Made by a program: the position numbers and the translations under genes
Assembly: GCA_016932575.1 (NCBI GenBank)
Contig: JAFGCO010000067.1
Coordinates: 62,001 to 126,000, forward strand
Length of the DNA stretch: 64,000 nt
Direction of reading: 5' to 3'
Source: a bacterium
GTDB taxonomy: Bacteria > Zhuqueibacterota > QNDG01 > JAFGCO01
Shown: positions 36,166-46,323 of the stretch, piece by piece
Layout of the letters: every line of letters starts with the position of its first letter
Numbering within the stretch: the stretch's first letter is position 1
Notes under the pieces: generated by a model
Told to the model about the DNA's origin: nothing
What the model saw: the letters and a program-made list of their open reading frames with translations, nothing else
The model's database searches: none

Positions 36166-37202
36166 AATTTTTTCAGTTTCTCCTCCAAATCCCGTACTCT
36201 TGTCTGAAGTGCCTTAAATTCTTTTAATATTGCCGGAAGGCGCCGCACTGCCGCTTCCATTTTCAACTCTTCCCGATGAGGTTTGGCCGGATATCCGGAA
36301 ACCATGGTCCCCTCCATGACATCTTTGGATACTCCCGCCTGAGCTCCTATGGCTGCTCTGTCACCGATATGAATATGACCACTGAAACCCGCTTGTCCTC
36401 CGACACGGACATAATTACCGATATGGGTACTTCCAGAAAGCCCGGTTTGTCCCGAAATGACTGTATGATCACCAACCGTACAGTTATGGCCGATCTGTAC
36501 AAGGTTGTCGATCTTGGCGCCCCGACAGATTCGGGTCTCTCCCAGCATGGATCGATCAACAGCCGTATTGGCGCCTATTTCAACATCGTCTTCAACGACC
36601 ACTGTTCCGACCTGGGGAATTTTATGATACTTCCCCTCTTCCTGAGTAAAACCGAATCCGTCACTTCCCAGAACCACACCATTATGTAAAATAACGCGTT
36701 TTCCAAGCCGAACCCCCTCCCTTAAACTGACATTGGCATGAATAACGCATTCTTCGCCGACGACAACGTCATGGCCGAGGACGGCTCCAGGCAGAATCAC
36801 GCAGCGGTCTCCGATCTGACAGTTTTCACCGATAACCACATACGCCCCGATGGACACATCCTGACCAACCTTTGAGGTTTCGGCTATGACCGCAGTCTTA
36901 TGCACGCCCTTTTCTATTAATGGTTCGGGCGGATAAAACACTGCCACTACTTTTAAAAATGCAAAATAAGGATTATCAGCACGAATCAGAGGCAACTGGG
37001 TATCCAGCACCATGGTTTTCGGAACAATAAGAGCTGAAACCGGTGAATTTTCCAGATATTTCACATATTTGGTATTGGCTAAAAATGAGATGTCGCCTGC
37101 TTTGGCATCTTCGATTCGGGCCACACCCTGAATGGAAACAGTCCCGTCTCCTGCCAATTCACCACCGGCGATCTCGGCAATTTTGGATAAATGTAAACTC
37201 AT
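36159..37202 (-). CDS. lpxD: UDP-3-O-acylglucosamine N-acyltransferase
   Basis: 347 residues from the ATG at 37202, 11 bases after the skp stop; a longer frame reaching into skp is less likely since MSLHLSKIAEIAGGEL is the family start. N-terminal uridine-binding domain (about 1-100), hexapeptide helix with SDGFGFTQEEGKYHKIPQVGTVV and the catalytic-histidine region DNLVQIGHNCTVGDH, and a C-terminal helical coil. Adds the second hydroxyacyl chain in lipid A. Between skp and lpxC-fabZ, the usual order. Confidence 0.96.
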   Translation of the reverse strand: MSLHLSKIAEIAGGELAGDGTVSIQGVARIEDAKAGDISFLANTKYVKYLENSPVSALIVPKTMVLDTQLPLIRADNPYFAFLKVVAVFYPPEPLIEKGVHKTAVIAETSKVGQDVSIGAYVVIGENCQIGDRCVILPGAVLGHDVVVGEECVIHANVSLREGVRLGKRVILHNGVVLGSDGFGFTQEEGKYHKIPQVGTVVVEDDVEIGANTAVDRSMLGETRICRGAKIDNLVQIGHNCTVGDHTVISGQTGLSGSTHIGNYVRVGGQAGFSGHIHIGDRAAIGAQAGVSKDVMEGTMVSGYPAKPHREELKMEAAVRRLPAILKEFKALQTRVRDLEEKLKKLC

Positions 37203-37212
37203 GAAACGGTTA

Positions 37213-37758
37213 TTATTCCGATGAGGTAGAAGCGGTTGCCTTCTCCAACTCTTCAATGACCAAATCGGTTAAATCATATTTATTTTCTGCATAAAGCAGA
37301 TTGCCGTTCACAGTATCAAAAATAAAATCGTAACTGCCTTCTTCTCCTACTTTGTGAATGGCCGCATTGATTTTTTCATAGACCGGTCCAAGGAATTGTT
37401 GGCGCAGTTTAAAGGCTTCTCCATTATCGCCCCATTTGTTCAATTGATACTGCTGAGCTTGTTCCTGGAGACCCTGTAACTCCTGAATACGCTCTTGTTT
37501 CTTCTCTTCGCTTAAAAGCAGGCTCTGCTGTTCCAGAGTTTCCATTTTCTCTTTGATCTCCTGTTCCATTCTCTGCAACTCCTGGGTCCACTTGGCGGCT
37601 TCGGCTTCCAGTTTCTGCTGAGCGTCTTTCGCATCTGCATTGGTTGACAAAATACGCTGTGAATCGACATATCCTAACTTAAGCTGAGCAAATACTGAAC
37701 CGGTGCTGAATAAAAGCACCAAACAAAAAAGCAGAACAGCTGTCCGTCGATTAAACAC
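37213..37758 (-). CDS. skp: periplasmic chaperone Skp/OmpH
   Basis: 181 residues; GTG start with GGAGGAGG upstream. Signal peptide to about residue 25 (LLFCLVLLFSTGSVFAQ). The mature protein begins LKLGYVDSQRIL, then a long charged coiled coil (about 40-130, rich in Q, E and K) and a C-terminal strand. It escorts unfolded outer-membrane proteins across the periplasm to BamA, which is encoded immediately upstream. Confidence 0.9.
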   Translation of the reverse strand: MFNRRTAVLLFCLVLLFSTGSVFAQLKLGYVDSQRILSTNADAKDAQQKLEAEAAKWTQELQRMEQEIKEKMETLEQQSLLLSEEKKQERIQELQGLQEQAQQYQLNKWGDNGEAFKLRQQFLGPVYEKINAAIHKVGEEGSYDFIFDTVNGNLLYAENKYDLTDLVIEELEKATASTSSE

Positions 37759-37849
37759 GATAAATCCTCCTCCAATTTTCTTCCTGTTTTTCCAATAAAT
37801 TTGAATTTCCGGCTGCCCGTCTTTGGGTGCCGGCAGTTCATATCGTTAT

Positions 37850-40204
37850 TTAAAAGCTTCGTCCAAAGACGAAATGCGGTTTCCACCGTCCGTACTTATT
37901 ACCATATGCATCCTGGTAATCAAATCCGTAAGCATAATCAAACCCGATCATGCCGATCATCGGCATGAAAATCCTGGCGCCGATACCGACCGAACGACGC
38001 AAATCAAACGGATCAGTGTGAGACAAATCCCGCCAGGTATTGCCTCCTTCGACAAACAGCATTCCGTACATTGTAGGATTGGGGATCAGCGGAAATCGAA
38101 TTTCAAATGTTGTTTTCAGCATGGTCTTGCCGCCCCATGTACTGTAACTGCCACCGGCCAAAGGATCATCATAACCCCGCAACGGGGTGGACCGGGAAAG
38201 ACCGCTTCCTCCCATAAAGAAATAATCCATGTACTGAATCTTGGCATCTTTGCTTAACCGGTTCATATATCCGATCTGAGCCCGTGTCATAAAAATCAGT
38301 TTATTGGAAATCGTGGGGATAAAAAATTCGGAACTGAAAATATGTTTATGGTATCCCACATTACCACCGAAAATACCTCCGGCCAGCTCTGTGGTCAGGC
38401 TCACAAGCGATCCCCGGGTAGGAAATTCCGGCTGGTCCAGGCTGTTTCTTGAGATTTCCTGGGTCACACCGCTTGAAGTTAACGGCCACGGTGTGTTTTC
38501 TCCCGAATCTTGAATATTATTTCCGTTCCTGTCTTCATAGACAATATTATTGGGATTGCTCTCCTTCATCCAATCTGAGAAGTCCCCAAGTTCGGTTTCG
38601 TCAATCCGGTAGGTCCAGACGCCCCTGAAATAATTGTCCGGCCAGCTGAACCGTCGGCCATACCGCAGAGAAAATCCCTTGCTGCGCTGGCTGTAACCAA
38701 TATAGTAAGAATCACGCTTTATATCATAAATACTGGCCCCGATCATGGTCGGTGTATTGAGGAACCAGGGCTCTGTAAAACCAAGGCTGAATGAACGATA
38801 ATACCGTCCGAAATTCCAATCCAGATTCAGTTGCTGACCATTACCGAAAAGATTGTTCATCCCCAGCCCGATACTGCCTATCAGGCGATCCAGCTCACTC
38901 CACCCGGCTGACATGTTTGCTGTATCCGTGGATTTTTCTTCCACACTGAAAGAAAGATCAACATGCTCTTCATCCACCAGCAGCACATCCGGCACCACAT
39001 TGGCAAAGTAATTCAACATCATCAAATCCCGATGGCTGCGCAGTAAAAGCTCCTTGCTGAACACCATGCCCGGACGCAAACGAATTTCCCTGCGAAGCAC
39101 TCGGTCCTTGGTACGCGTGTTGCCCGCTATATGGATTTTACGTATCTTCACCGGATTTTTTTCTTCGATAAGAAAATGGACATCCAATGTGTCTCCGGAA
39201 CGTAAAACCTCTTTTGGGCTGATCTGGGCATAAATATAACCGAGATCGTAATATGCACCGCCGATTTTTTCTGTCCGGGTTTTCTCAAATTTTTCCTGGC
39301 TGAATACATCTCCGGTTTTAAATTCCAGAAGCGAATTTAAAAGTGCTTCATCGAACAGTTCATTGCCCTCCCATGTAACATTTCCAAAATAATAGCATCG
39401 TCCCTCCCTGACCCATACATCAATGAACATGTCTTTTTTCTCATCATCATAATACAGTGAATCACGCAACACATCCGCATCCCGATACCCATGATTGCAG
39501 TAATAGGCAATCACTTTTCCCTTATCCTTTTCATATTCTTCCTTCTTGAAGTCAGCACCCCGCCACCATCGGTCCTCTTTGGTTTCTTTCATTTGCTTAC
39601 GTAGTGTCTTATCGTTGAAAACCGTGTTTCCAAAAAATCGAATATGTTTAATTTGAACTTTTTTCCCTTCGTCAATTTTAACTAAAAGATTCACCCTGCC
39701 CTCCTCGTCGGCAGGTTCCGTCTCCATATCCACATCAGCCAATGTAAATCCTTTTTCTGCATAGGCCTCAAGCAATCGTTTTTTAGCTTTGGCGATTTGA
39801 CTGGGATTAATCACCTGACGGCGGAAAAAACCAAGTTCATCTTCGACATCTTCCTTTTTTAACTTTTTATTGCCTCTGACTTCATATTTTTCCAATCGAG
39901 GGTACTCTTTGACTTGAATGGTTAAAAACAGGCCTTCCGTGGTTCTGTAATTCAACAATATGCGGATATCTGAAAAGAGTCCGAGTGCCCATATCTGTTT
40001 GATAGCGCTCTGCAGATTTTCCCAGGAAATCTCCTGGCCTTCTTTCAAACCGGAACTCAGTTTTACCACACTTGCTTCGGCTGTTTTATTGCCCGCGACA
40101 GAGAGCTGGATCAATTCACCGAGTGTACTGGATTGTCCGGCAACTGAAGACGAAAAGACAATCCATGCTATTCCTATAAAGAGTAGGTTTTGAAAACGCA
40201 TCAA
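37850..40204 (-). CDS. bamA: outer-membrane assembly factor BamA
   Basis: 784 residues with signal peptide (LLFIGIAWIVFSSSVAGQ). Five POTRA repeats span about residues 25-430 (for example EVRGNKKLKKEDVEDEL and IAGNTRTKDRVLRREIRLRPG), then a 16-strand barrel with the signature GSGLSRSTPLRGYDDPLAG near residue 665 and a terminal FGRSF aromatic. Inserts beta-barrel proteins into the outer membrane. The start is TTG at 40204 or the next codon ATG at 40201; GGAGG is nine bases from the TTG. Confidence 0.95.
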   Translation of the reverse strand: MMRFQNLLFIGIAWIVFSSSVAGQSSTLGELIQLSVAGNKTAEASVVKLSSGLKEGQEISWENLQSAIKQIWALGLFSDIRILLNYRTTEGLFLTIQVKEYPRLEKYEVRGNKKLKKEDVEDELGFFRRQVINPSQIAKAKKRLLEAYAEKGFTLADVDMETEPADEEGRVNLLVKIDEGKKVQIKHIRFFGNTVFNDKTLRKQMKETKEDRWWRGADFKKEEYEKDKGKVIAYYCNHGYRDADVLRDSLYYDDEKKDMFIDVWVREGRCYYFGNVTWEGNELFDEALLNSLLEFKTGDVFSQEKFEKTRTEKIGGAYYDLGYIYAQISPKEVLRSGDTLDVHFLIEEKNPVKIRKIHIAGNTRTKDRVLRREIRLRPGMVFSKELLLRSHRDLMMLNYFANVVPDVLLVDEEHVDLSFSVEEKSTDTANMSAGWSELDRLIGSIGLGMNNLFGNGQQLNLDWNFGRYYRSFSLGFTEPWFLNTPTMIGASIYDIKRDSYYIGYSQRSKGFSLRYGRRFSWPDNYFRGVWTYRIDETELGDFSDWMKESNPNNIVYEDRNGNNIQDSGENTPWPLTSSGVTQEISRNSLDQPEFPTRGSLVSLTTELAGGIFGGNVGYHKHIFSSEFFIPTISNKLIFMTRAQIGYMNRLSKDAKIQYMDYFFMGGSGLSRSTPLRGYDDPLAGGSYSTWGGKTMLKTTFEIRFPLIPNPTMYGMLFVEGGNTWRDLSHTDPFDLRRSVGIGARIFMPMIGMIGFDYAYGFDYQDAYGNKYGRWKPHFVFGRSF

Positions 40205-40282
40205 AAAAATTAACCTCCAAAATGATTTAAAAGGTACGAAAATTTCACCTTATTGTAAAGCGATAAATACAATATTCTATCA

Positions 40283-43200
40283 TTAGAACGGAAACACATG
40301 ACGAATCCAGATCCGCTTGTCTTCACGCCTGTCGTACAACAATTTACTATCATAGGTGTATTCCATTTCCACAAACAGATCCGGACGAAATGTATATTCC
40401 AGAGACAGTGCATGGCGAAATCCCAGGCCTTCCTCATGGTACTGATATTTCCATGCTGTCTGAAGCTGGCCGGAATAGGTCACAAACACACCGGGTGCCA
40501 GATATTTTCCCAGGGTCAGCCTTGAGCTGCGAAGCAAGAATTTTGGATCGAATACCGGTTGTTCAACAGCCTGTAATTGTATCAGATTACTGCTGAATTT
40601 ACTGGAAAACCGGACGACATCCAATCCCAGATAGCGGCGCATCTCGCGTTCCAACGGACGAAGAATCGGACGCAATACCAAATTATCTACCTGAAGTCCC
40701 AGGGCGTCATAAGCGCGTTCCGTGATATGACTGGTTGAATATCCCATGGCTTCCAACAAATCAGCTTCATTTCTTGCCAGATTCGGATTGTCCGTACTGA
40801 ACCGGAATAAAATATTATTCCATCCTCCCCCTTCCTTTTCAAGACCTGTGGCATGATCCACAGTCGTCAGCGTCAACCAGACAGTTGACGGAATTCCCAT
40901 CGAATCAATAACCGTGGTATAAGCACGTCCTGTAACAATCGGATTTGAAGTGCCTTTTGGATAATCAAAGGTAATTCTTTCCGGTCTGAAATACATATCA
41001 AGCACTTCAATATTCCCTTCCGTCGATTCCAGATTGCCCCATACCTGTAAAGTTCCGTCTTCGATCATACCCTGAACATTAAGACGGCCATAAGCCTTTT
41101 TTAGTTGCAGATCCGCATAGACATTCCCAAGCGGACTTTCAATAGAGCGGACATAGTGTACATCCGAAAGCGGACGCACCCGGATATCCCAGGAAATTCT
41201 CCGTAAAAATGTTTCAATCGAATTCAACTCGGTGGATTGACTAATCTGATAGAAGGGGTAGGTCAGTCGTAAATTATTCAAATTTAACATCCCATGAAAG
41301 CGGGGCCCCATATCGGTGCCACCGCTAATCATAAAGGGCTCATCAGAATCAAATCCTTCGAATGCGACCATGCCTGCATCTCCCCGCTCCATCAGACCGG
41401 GCAGATGCAGCTGGATTCCCCGTTTATCGGTTTCCAGACAGATAAGACCAAAATGAATACCGAGATCTTCAGAACGAAGCGGGGGAAGGGTGTGACTATG
41501 ATTCACATTCCAAAGACGAAATTTTCTGCCCCGAACTGTTCCGGAAAAATTGGGGATCTCAAGAAACCGGTCCTCTGCCTGAAGACGTGCAGACAGCTGC
41601 AATTTCTTAACTTCGCGGACAATATCCGCACACTGAATATTTCCATTTTTAATAAAAATTTCTCCACTGCCCAGGATAGGCGATTCCGGACGACCACCCA
41701 CACGAAAAACTACCTCGCCCTCACCTTTGCCTGATTTGATAAAAGGGCTCATTTCTGCTAAGGCATTTAATAAATTGCCATCGGCATGTATGTTCAAGTC
41801 CATGTCTTCCTGTGAGAAGAGAGGAACCTTACCCTCAAATGTTAATTTCACACCATCAGAACGATATATTTTCCCCTGTGACAAACACAGAACATGGCGC
41901 CCGGTTCCCCATCCGGAACGTAAAGTATCTGAAAATTGCACTTTCAGGCTATCATACCTGAACAAACCCATGTTCCCCTCATAAACGGACAGATCACCCT
42001 CTAATACCGGACGCCGACTCTTCCCGGCAATCTGCATTTTCAGATAACCCCGCCCTCCCCAGCGATCTTCGCCGAAAAAGGCCGGCAAAAGATGAGAAAA
42101 ATTCAGATTTTCTCCATGAATAATCCCATGCAACGAGTCATTTGAAACAGAAGACACAGATCCGCTGATTATCGGCTGACCGTCACGTTTCATCTTACAT
42201 GAAAAGGTTCTCAGCGTGTCTTGATCCCAAATGCCGGCAACCTCTCCCGCAAAATCACCAAATCCGTGCAGCCTTCCATCATAAAAATTGAAAGCCAGTT
42301 CCGTATGAGGCGCTTTTCTGGTTCCCTTGATATGAATCCCCCCCTCAATTGTCCCTTTATAAAATTTTGATCGGTGGAAAATGGGATGAAACAGATTGAG
42401 TGTGAGCCCATCAAGACGGGCGCTTATCTGAAAAGGAGAATCCTTTGAGAATGGAATACTCCCTGAAATGGTCAAGAAGCGATCGCATGAAAAAGACGTG
42501 ATTTGAATGGATTCCGAATCCCAGAGGGATGTTCCCTGAAAAGGAACCGGATTGGCAGAATCAGGATAAAAGGCTCCGGTAAGATCAAGTTCATGCCGAT
42601 TCTCGTTCAGATGTTTGGTTTCAAGAGCCCATTTCCATGTGAGGCTGTCTGTGGTTTCAGAGATTCCCTGAGTGGTACACAACCATTTTTTGGAATTTCC
42701 ATGACATTCTAAAAGAATATACTGACCTTCAATCCATTGACTGTAGGCATCACCAATCACTTTCTGTAAAAATACTTCAGCACCCTGAACCTGAAAATGC
42801 CAATCCTGATGGACAGATAAAAAATGATTGATATCGCCGGAAAGTAAAAACGCCCCGTTGGATTGAAGCTTTACCCGAAGTTGATGATTCTGATAGACCA
42901 GATCGGGAACAAATTGCATGATGTTTCCGGTTTTTGATTTCGCCTGGATCAGCCCGTTAAGTTGTCCTGAAGGACTTGATAAGGGTCCGGTAAATGTAGC
43001 TTTTGTTTTACCCTGCCAATGATCAAAATACGTCTGTAAATGCGATGGTAATACTGGCAAAAAATTACCCTGGAGGTTCACGGACGTTTGAGAAGGAAAT
43101 TCGGGCTTTGAAAAATCAATCCGACTCGTCAATGCCAGCTGGACTCCTTTGTTCTGCAAGCCGTCTGCCATGACATTCAGGACACTGTCCTGAAGTACCA

Positions 43201-44344
43201 TGGAAACAGACAGCGCATCCATGTGAAAATGTGATATACCGCAATGACGTGCATCAAAGGCACCCCTGACCACAGGATTATTTAAGGCACCGAAGATTTT
43301 CAGATGAAACTGTCCCGTTCCCTGAACGATCAGGCTGGATCGAGGCGCCAACAGCTGGAAAAAAGGAGAAAAACGAAAAATATCAGATGCAATGTTGATA
43401 TTCAATTGAGGTTTTAAAAGATGGGACAAACTGCCCGATAAAGACATCGATGACCCGTTAAAATCGCCAATCTCACCGGAGAGATGCAGACCATTTTCAA
43501 AAATCTGTCCCTTGACATGAACATCTTTAAAACAGAACGGGTGATTCTGAAAGCAGAATGCACCATTTTTTATCTCGATGAATCCTGAATGATAATGACC
43601 GGAAACATACTTCCCTGAACCTGAAAGCTCGCCGCCCATGACCTTAATAAATTCGGGGATAAGTATCGGCAATGATTTTGGGGTTTGTGAAGGCTTGATT
43701 GTCCATTGAAATGAGTGGGGCAAAACCGTTTTAAGATTGATCTTCGCTTCTACATTAAGGTTTCTGTTTTTAGACTCCAGAAGTCTTCCGGAAAGCTGTA
43801 AGCGAGCGGAATCAATCGGCGATGTCTGCATCCATCCATCCAAGTCATGACCCAATACAAGGCAATGCAGGGAATCAACAATCCTGACTTCAGCATCCAG
43901 GACTGTTAATGATTTCAGAGTGCTGAATTCTCCCACCAGTTCCTGAAAAGCTTCCCAGTTGGACTCTGCAGGTGATATATCAGAATCTGCATCTTCCCTG
44001 ATGATTAATACGGGATGAATCAGCATCATCTCATGAACAATCCTCTGTGGAGCGAATCCATACCGGATCACATTCCATAATCTGTAGCCGATTTCAATGT
44101 TTTCAATTTCAAGAGCGAGTACTCTGTTTTTGGGAACTAAATGCACCCCTTGCATTCTTACACTGTTAAGATTGATTTCTAAAGACCTGATCCCTGATTC
44201 CTGCGTCACAAATGGCTGGATTTTTTCAATGATCATTGCCTTGAGTTTTTCATTGGCCCTGGAGACGCGCCATCCTGTATAAGCACCCAGAACGGTAATA
44301 ATAAAAATGCCCATCACGACCAGGACCCAGATTCTTCTTCTCAT
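40283..44344 (-). CDS. tamB: TamB / DUF490 inter-membrane protein
   Basis: 1353 residues. One N-terminal span (WVLVVMGIFIITVLGAYTGW), an AsmA-like region and long beta-taco repeats (I-x-I-x-N-G-x-F and L-N-I-x-A-D types), then the conserved C-terminal DUF490 domain with WGNLESTEGNIEVLDMYFRPERITF, the YSTSHITERA-type helix and a barrel-like end ending in VFPF. TamB proteins bridge inner and outer membranes, helping phospholipid transport and barrel assembly. AGGA before the ATG supports the start. Just upstream of bamA in the same direction. Confidence 0.9.
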   Translation of the reverse strand: MRRRIWVLVVMGIFIITVLGAYTGWRVSRANEKLKAMIIEKIQPFVTQESGIRSLEINLNSVRMQGVHLVPKNRVLALEIENIEIGYRLWNVIRYGFAPQRIVHEMMLIHPVLIIREDADSDISPAESNWEAFQELVGEFSTLKSLTVLDAEVRIVDSLHCLVLGHDLDGWMQTSPIDSARLQLSGRLLESKNRNLNVEAKINLKTVLPHSFQWTIKPSQTPKSLPILIPEFIKVMGGELSGSGKYVSGHYHSGFIEIKNGAFCFQNHPFCFKDVHVKGQIFENGLHLSGEIGDFNGSSMSLSGSLSHLLKPQLNINIASDIFRFSPFFQLLAPRSSLIVQGTGQFHLKIFGALNNPVVRGAFDARHCGISHFHMDALSVSMVLQDSVLNVMADGLQNKGVQLALTSRIDFSKPEFPSQTSVNLQGNFLPVLPSHLQTYFDHWQGKTKATFTGPLSSPSGQLNGLIQAKSKTGNIMQFVPDLVYQNHQLRVKLQSNGAFLLSGDINHFLSVHQDWHFQVQGAEVFLQKVIGDAYSQWIEGQYILLECHGNSKKWLCTTQGISETTDSLTWKWALETKHLNENRHELDLTGAFYPDSANPVPFQGTSLWDSESIQITSFSCDRFLTISGSIPFSKDSPFQISARLDGLTLNLFHPIFHRSKFYKGTIEGGIHIKGTRKAPHTELAFNFYDGRLHGFGDFAGEVAGIWDQDTLRTFSCKMKRDGQPIISGSVSSVSNDSLHGIIHGENLNFSHLLPAFFGEDRWGGRGYLKMQIAGKSRRPVLEGDLSVYEGNMGLFRYDSLKVQFSDTLRSGWGTGRHVLCLSQGKIYRSDGVKLTFEGKVPLFSQEDMDLNIHADGNLLNALAEMSPFIKSGKGEGEVVFRVGGRPESPILGSGEIFIKNGNIQCADIVREVKKLQLSARLQAEDRFLEIPNFSGTVRGRKFRLWNVNHSHTLPPLRSEDLGIHFGLICLETDKRGIQLHLPGLMERGDAGMVAFEGFDSDEPFMISGGTDMGPRFHGMLNLNNLRLTYPFYQISQSTELNSIETFLRRISWDIRVRPLSDVHYVRSIESPLGNVYADLQLKKAYGRLNVQGMIEDGTLQVWGNLESTEGNIEVLDMYFRPERITFDYPKGTSNPIVTGRAYTTVIDSMGIPSTVWLTLTTVDHATGLEKEGGGWNNILFRFSTDNPNLARNEADLLEAMGYSTSHITERAYDALGLQVDNLVLRPILRPLEREMRRYLGLDVVRFSSKFSSNLIQLQAVEQPVFDPKFLLRSSRLTLGKYLAPGVFVTYSGQLQTAWKYQYHEEGLGFRHALSLEYTFRPDLFVEMEYTYDSKLLYDRREDKRIWIRHVFPF

Positions 44345-44362
44345 AAAATCCTTATCAATCCA

Positions 44363-44387
44363 GAAAAATAAGGGGGTCTCCCCCCTT
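44363..44387 (-). terminator. hairpin terminator or attenuator between uppS and tamB
   Basis: On the minus strand AAGGGGG, GAGA-type loop and CCCCCTT form a 7-bp G-C-rich stem followed by ATTTTTC, 18-40 bases before the tamB ATG and about 40 after the uppS stop. Confidence 0.7.
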
Positions 44388-44424
44388 CAATACGATTAAA
44401 CGACGCTCATTGAATTTTGTTCGA

Positions 44425-45192
44425 TTACCGAACCTGTTCGCTGACTTTACCAAACCGCCGTTCACGACGCTGAAAATCGTCAATCGCCTGATATAATTGC
44501 TCCCGGCGAAAATCCGGCCACAAAATATCAGTAATAAAAATTTCGGTATATGCTAACTGCCAGAGTAAAAAATTGGAAAGTCTGAATTCACCACTGGTCC
44601 GAATCATAAGATCGGGATCAGGAATATTGGCTGTATATAAATGTTCCTGAATGCAATTGGCATTGACAGCACCAGGAACCAATTGGCCGGATTTTATTTT
44701 ATTTGCAATAGAACGCACGCAAAAGATGATTTCTTCCCGGCTTCCGTAATTTAATGCCAAATTGAGATTCAATCCTGAATTGTCCTTCGTAAGCTCAATG
44801 CCCTCTCGAAATTCCCGGGCCGCTTCCCCCGGCAAATTATCTATCTGACCGATTGCGGTTAAGCGCACATTATTTTTCATCAGGTCGTCAATTTCTTTTC
44901 TCAATGTGCGAACCAAAAGTCCCATCAATGCGGATATTTCTTCCTTGGGACGCCGCCAGTTTTCTGTTGAAAACGTATAAAGGGTTAACACTTGAACATT
45001 CAATTCACCGCATGCTTCGACAATATCCCTGACAGATTTGACTCCTTCACGATGCCCGGCAACACGGGGTAATCCCCTCTTTTTCGCCCACCGGCCATTG
45101 CCATCCATAATAATTGCAATATGACAGGGAATATTGTCCCGTTCCCGAATGGTCTGTAAAATATCTTTTTCCCCATGAGTGATCATAATCAT
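44425..45192 (-). CDS. uppS: isoprenyl transferase (undecaprenyl-diphosphate synthase)
   Basis: 255 residues. AAGGA is six bases before the ATG. Cis-prenyltransferase motifs: IAIIMDGNGRWAKKRGLPRVAGHREGV with the catalytic aspartate near residue 29, YTFSTENWRRPKEEI, LNLALNYGSREEI, and DPDLMIRTSGEFRLSNFLLWQLAYTE with the C-terminal E-x-x-F. Makes undecaprenyl diphosphate, the lipid carrier for peptidoglycan, lipid A-linked O-antigen and the polysaccharide encoded in this window. Confidence 0.96.
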   Translation of the reverse strand: MIMITHGEKDILQTIRERDNIPCHIAIIMDGNGRWAKKRGLPRVAGHREGVKSVRDIVEACGELNVQVLTLYTFSTENWRRPKEEISALMGLLVRTLRKEIDDLMKNNVRLTAIGQIDNLPGEAAREFREGIELTKDNSGLNLNLALNYGSREEIIFCVRSIANKIKSGQLVPGAVNANCIQEHLYTANIPDPDLMIRTSGEFRLSNFLLWQLAYTEIFITDILWPDFRREQLYQAIDDFQRRERRFGKVSEQVR

Positions 45193-45219
45193 TATTTGTC
45201 CTTAAATATACAGAATAAA

Positions 45220-45248
45220 AAATTAAGATTGTATACCATCAATGTCAA
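45220..45248 (-). promoter_or_regulatory. possible promoter for uppS
   Basis: On the minus strand TTGACA (45248-45243), 17 bases, then TAATTT. The -10 is poor. It stands back to back with the moxR promoter 15 bases away. Confidence 0.4.
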
Positions 45249-45262
45249 GAACTTATTTCAAG

Positions 45263-45291
45263 TTGACTTTCTGAACAAAAGTGTTTATTTT
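45263..45291 (+). promoter_or_regulatory. sigma70-type promoter for the moxR operon
   Basis: TTGACT (45263-45268), 17-base spacer, TATTTT (45286-45291), 40 bases before the preferred moxR ATG at 45331. It supports that ATG over longer readings, because transcripts would start after them. Confidence 0.55.
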
Positions 45292-45330
45292 CATCATCAA
45301 AAGAATGAATATCAATCCGAGAACCCATAT

Positions 45331-46323
45331 ATGAAATCATCGGAAAAAAACGACACAAAAATTCTTGAAGAATTAAAAAATACCAACGCTCTGATTATGC
45401 AGGAAATCTCCAATGTCATCGTTGGTCAGAAAGTCATTATCGAAGAACTGCTGATCAGTCTGTTTTCGCGCGGACACTGTTTGCTTGTTGGCGTTCCGGG
45501 CCTGGCAAAAACATTGCTTATTTCTACTCTGGCACAGGTATTAAACTTAAAATTTAACCGCATTCAATTCACACCGGATTTAATGCCGTCTGATATCACA
45601 GGAACTGAAATCCTTGAGGAAGACCGTTCGACGGGGAAAAAAGTTTTTCGATTTGTAAAAGGACCCGTTTTTGCAAATATCATTTTAGCAGATGAAATTA
45701 ACCGGACTCCTCCAAAAACACAGGCCGCCCTGCTTCAGGCCATGCAGGAATATGAAGTCAGCGCGGGCAATGAAACCTTCAAACTGGATACTCCTTTTTT
45801 CGTCCTGGCCACTCAAAATCCTATTGAACAGGAAGGCACTTATCCCTTGCCTGAAGCGCAATTAGACCGATTTATGTTCAGCCTGTGGATCGACTATCCG
45901 TCCAGGGATGAAGAAAAACGGATCGTCCGGAATACCACCGGCTACAGGGAACCCGTGTTGAAAACTGTTGTCAGGAAAGAAAAAATATTGGACTTGCAGA
46001 ATCTGGTCCGACGCATCCCTGTCGCCGATCATGTGGTCGATTACGCTGTGGACCTGACCAGAAAAACGAGGCCCGATGCCGAAGGCACTCCTGACTACAT
46101 CAATGAATGGGTAAGCTGGGGTGCCGGCCCGCGAGCCTGTCAGTACTTAATTCTCGGTGCCAAAAGCCGGTGTGCCCTGGACGGCCGTCCGACACCGGAC
46201 ATTGATGATATCAGACGCGTGGCACATTCGGTGCTGCGTCATCGCATTGTGACCAACTTTAACGCTGAGGCCGAGGGTATTCAGCCGACAGACATCGTCG
46301 ACAAATTACTGCAAGAAATGTAA
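45331..46323 (+). CDS. MoxR-family AAA+ ATPase
   Basis: 330 residues from the ATG at 45331; an upstream frame extension lies before the promoter. Walker A reads GVPGLAKTLL (residues about 50-59), Walker B ILADEINRTPPKTQAALLQAMQE, sensor 1 ATQNPIEQEGTYPLPEAQLDRF; the C-terminal lid has WGAGPRACQYLILGAKS. MoxR proteins act as chaperone-like ATPases with DUF58 and von Willebrand A proteins, often in envelope stress or cofactor insertion. Here the DUF58 partner follows after one inserted ATPase gene. The target is unknown. Confidence 0.9.
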   Translation: MKSSEKNDTKILEELKNTNALIMQEISNVIVGQKVIIEELLISLFSRGHCLLVGVPGLAKTLLISTLAQVLNLKFNRIQFTPDLMPSDITGTEILEEDRSTGKKVFRFVKGPVFANIILADEINRTPPKTQAALLQAMQEYEVSAGNETFKLDTPFFVLATQNPIEQEGTYPLPEAQLDRFMFSLWIDYPSRDEEKRIVRNTTGYREPVLKTVVRKEKILDLQNLVRRIPVADHVVDYAVDLTRKTRPDAEGTPDYINEWVSWGAGPRACQYLILGAKSRCALDGRPTPDIDDIRRVAHSVLRHRIVTNFNAEAEGIQPTDIVDKLLQEM

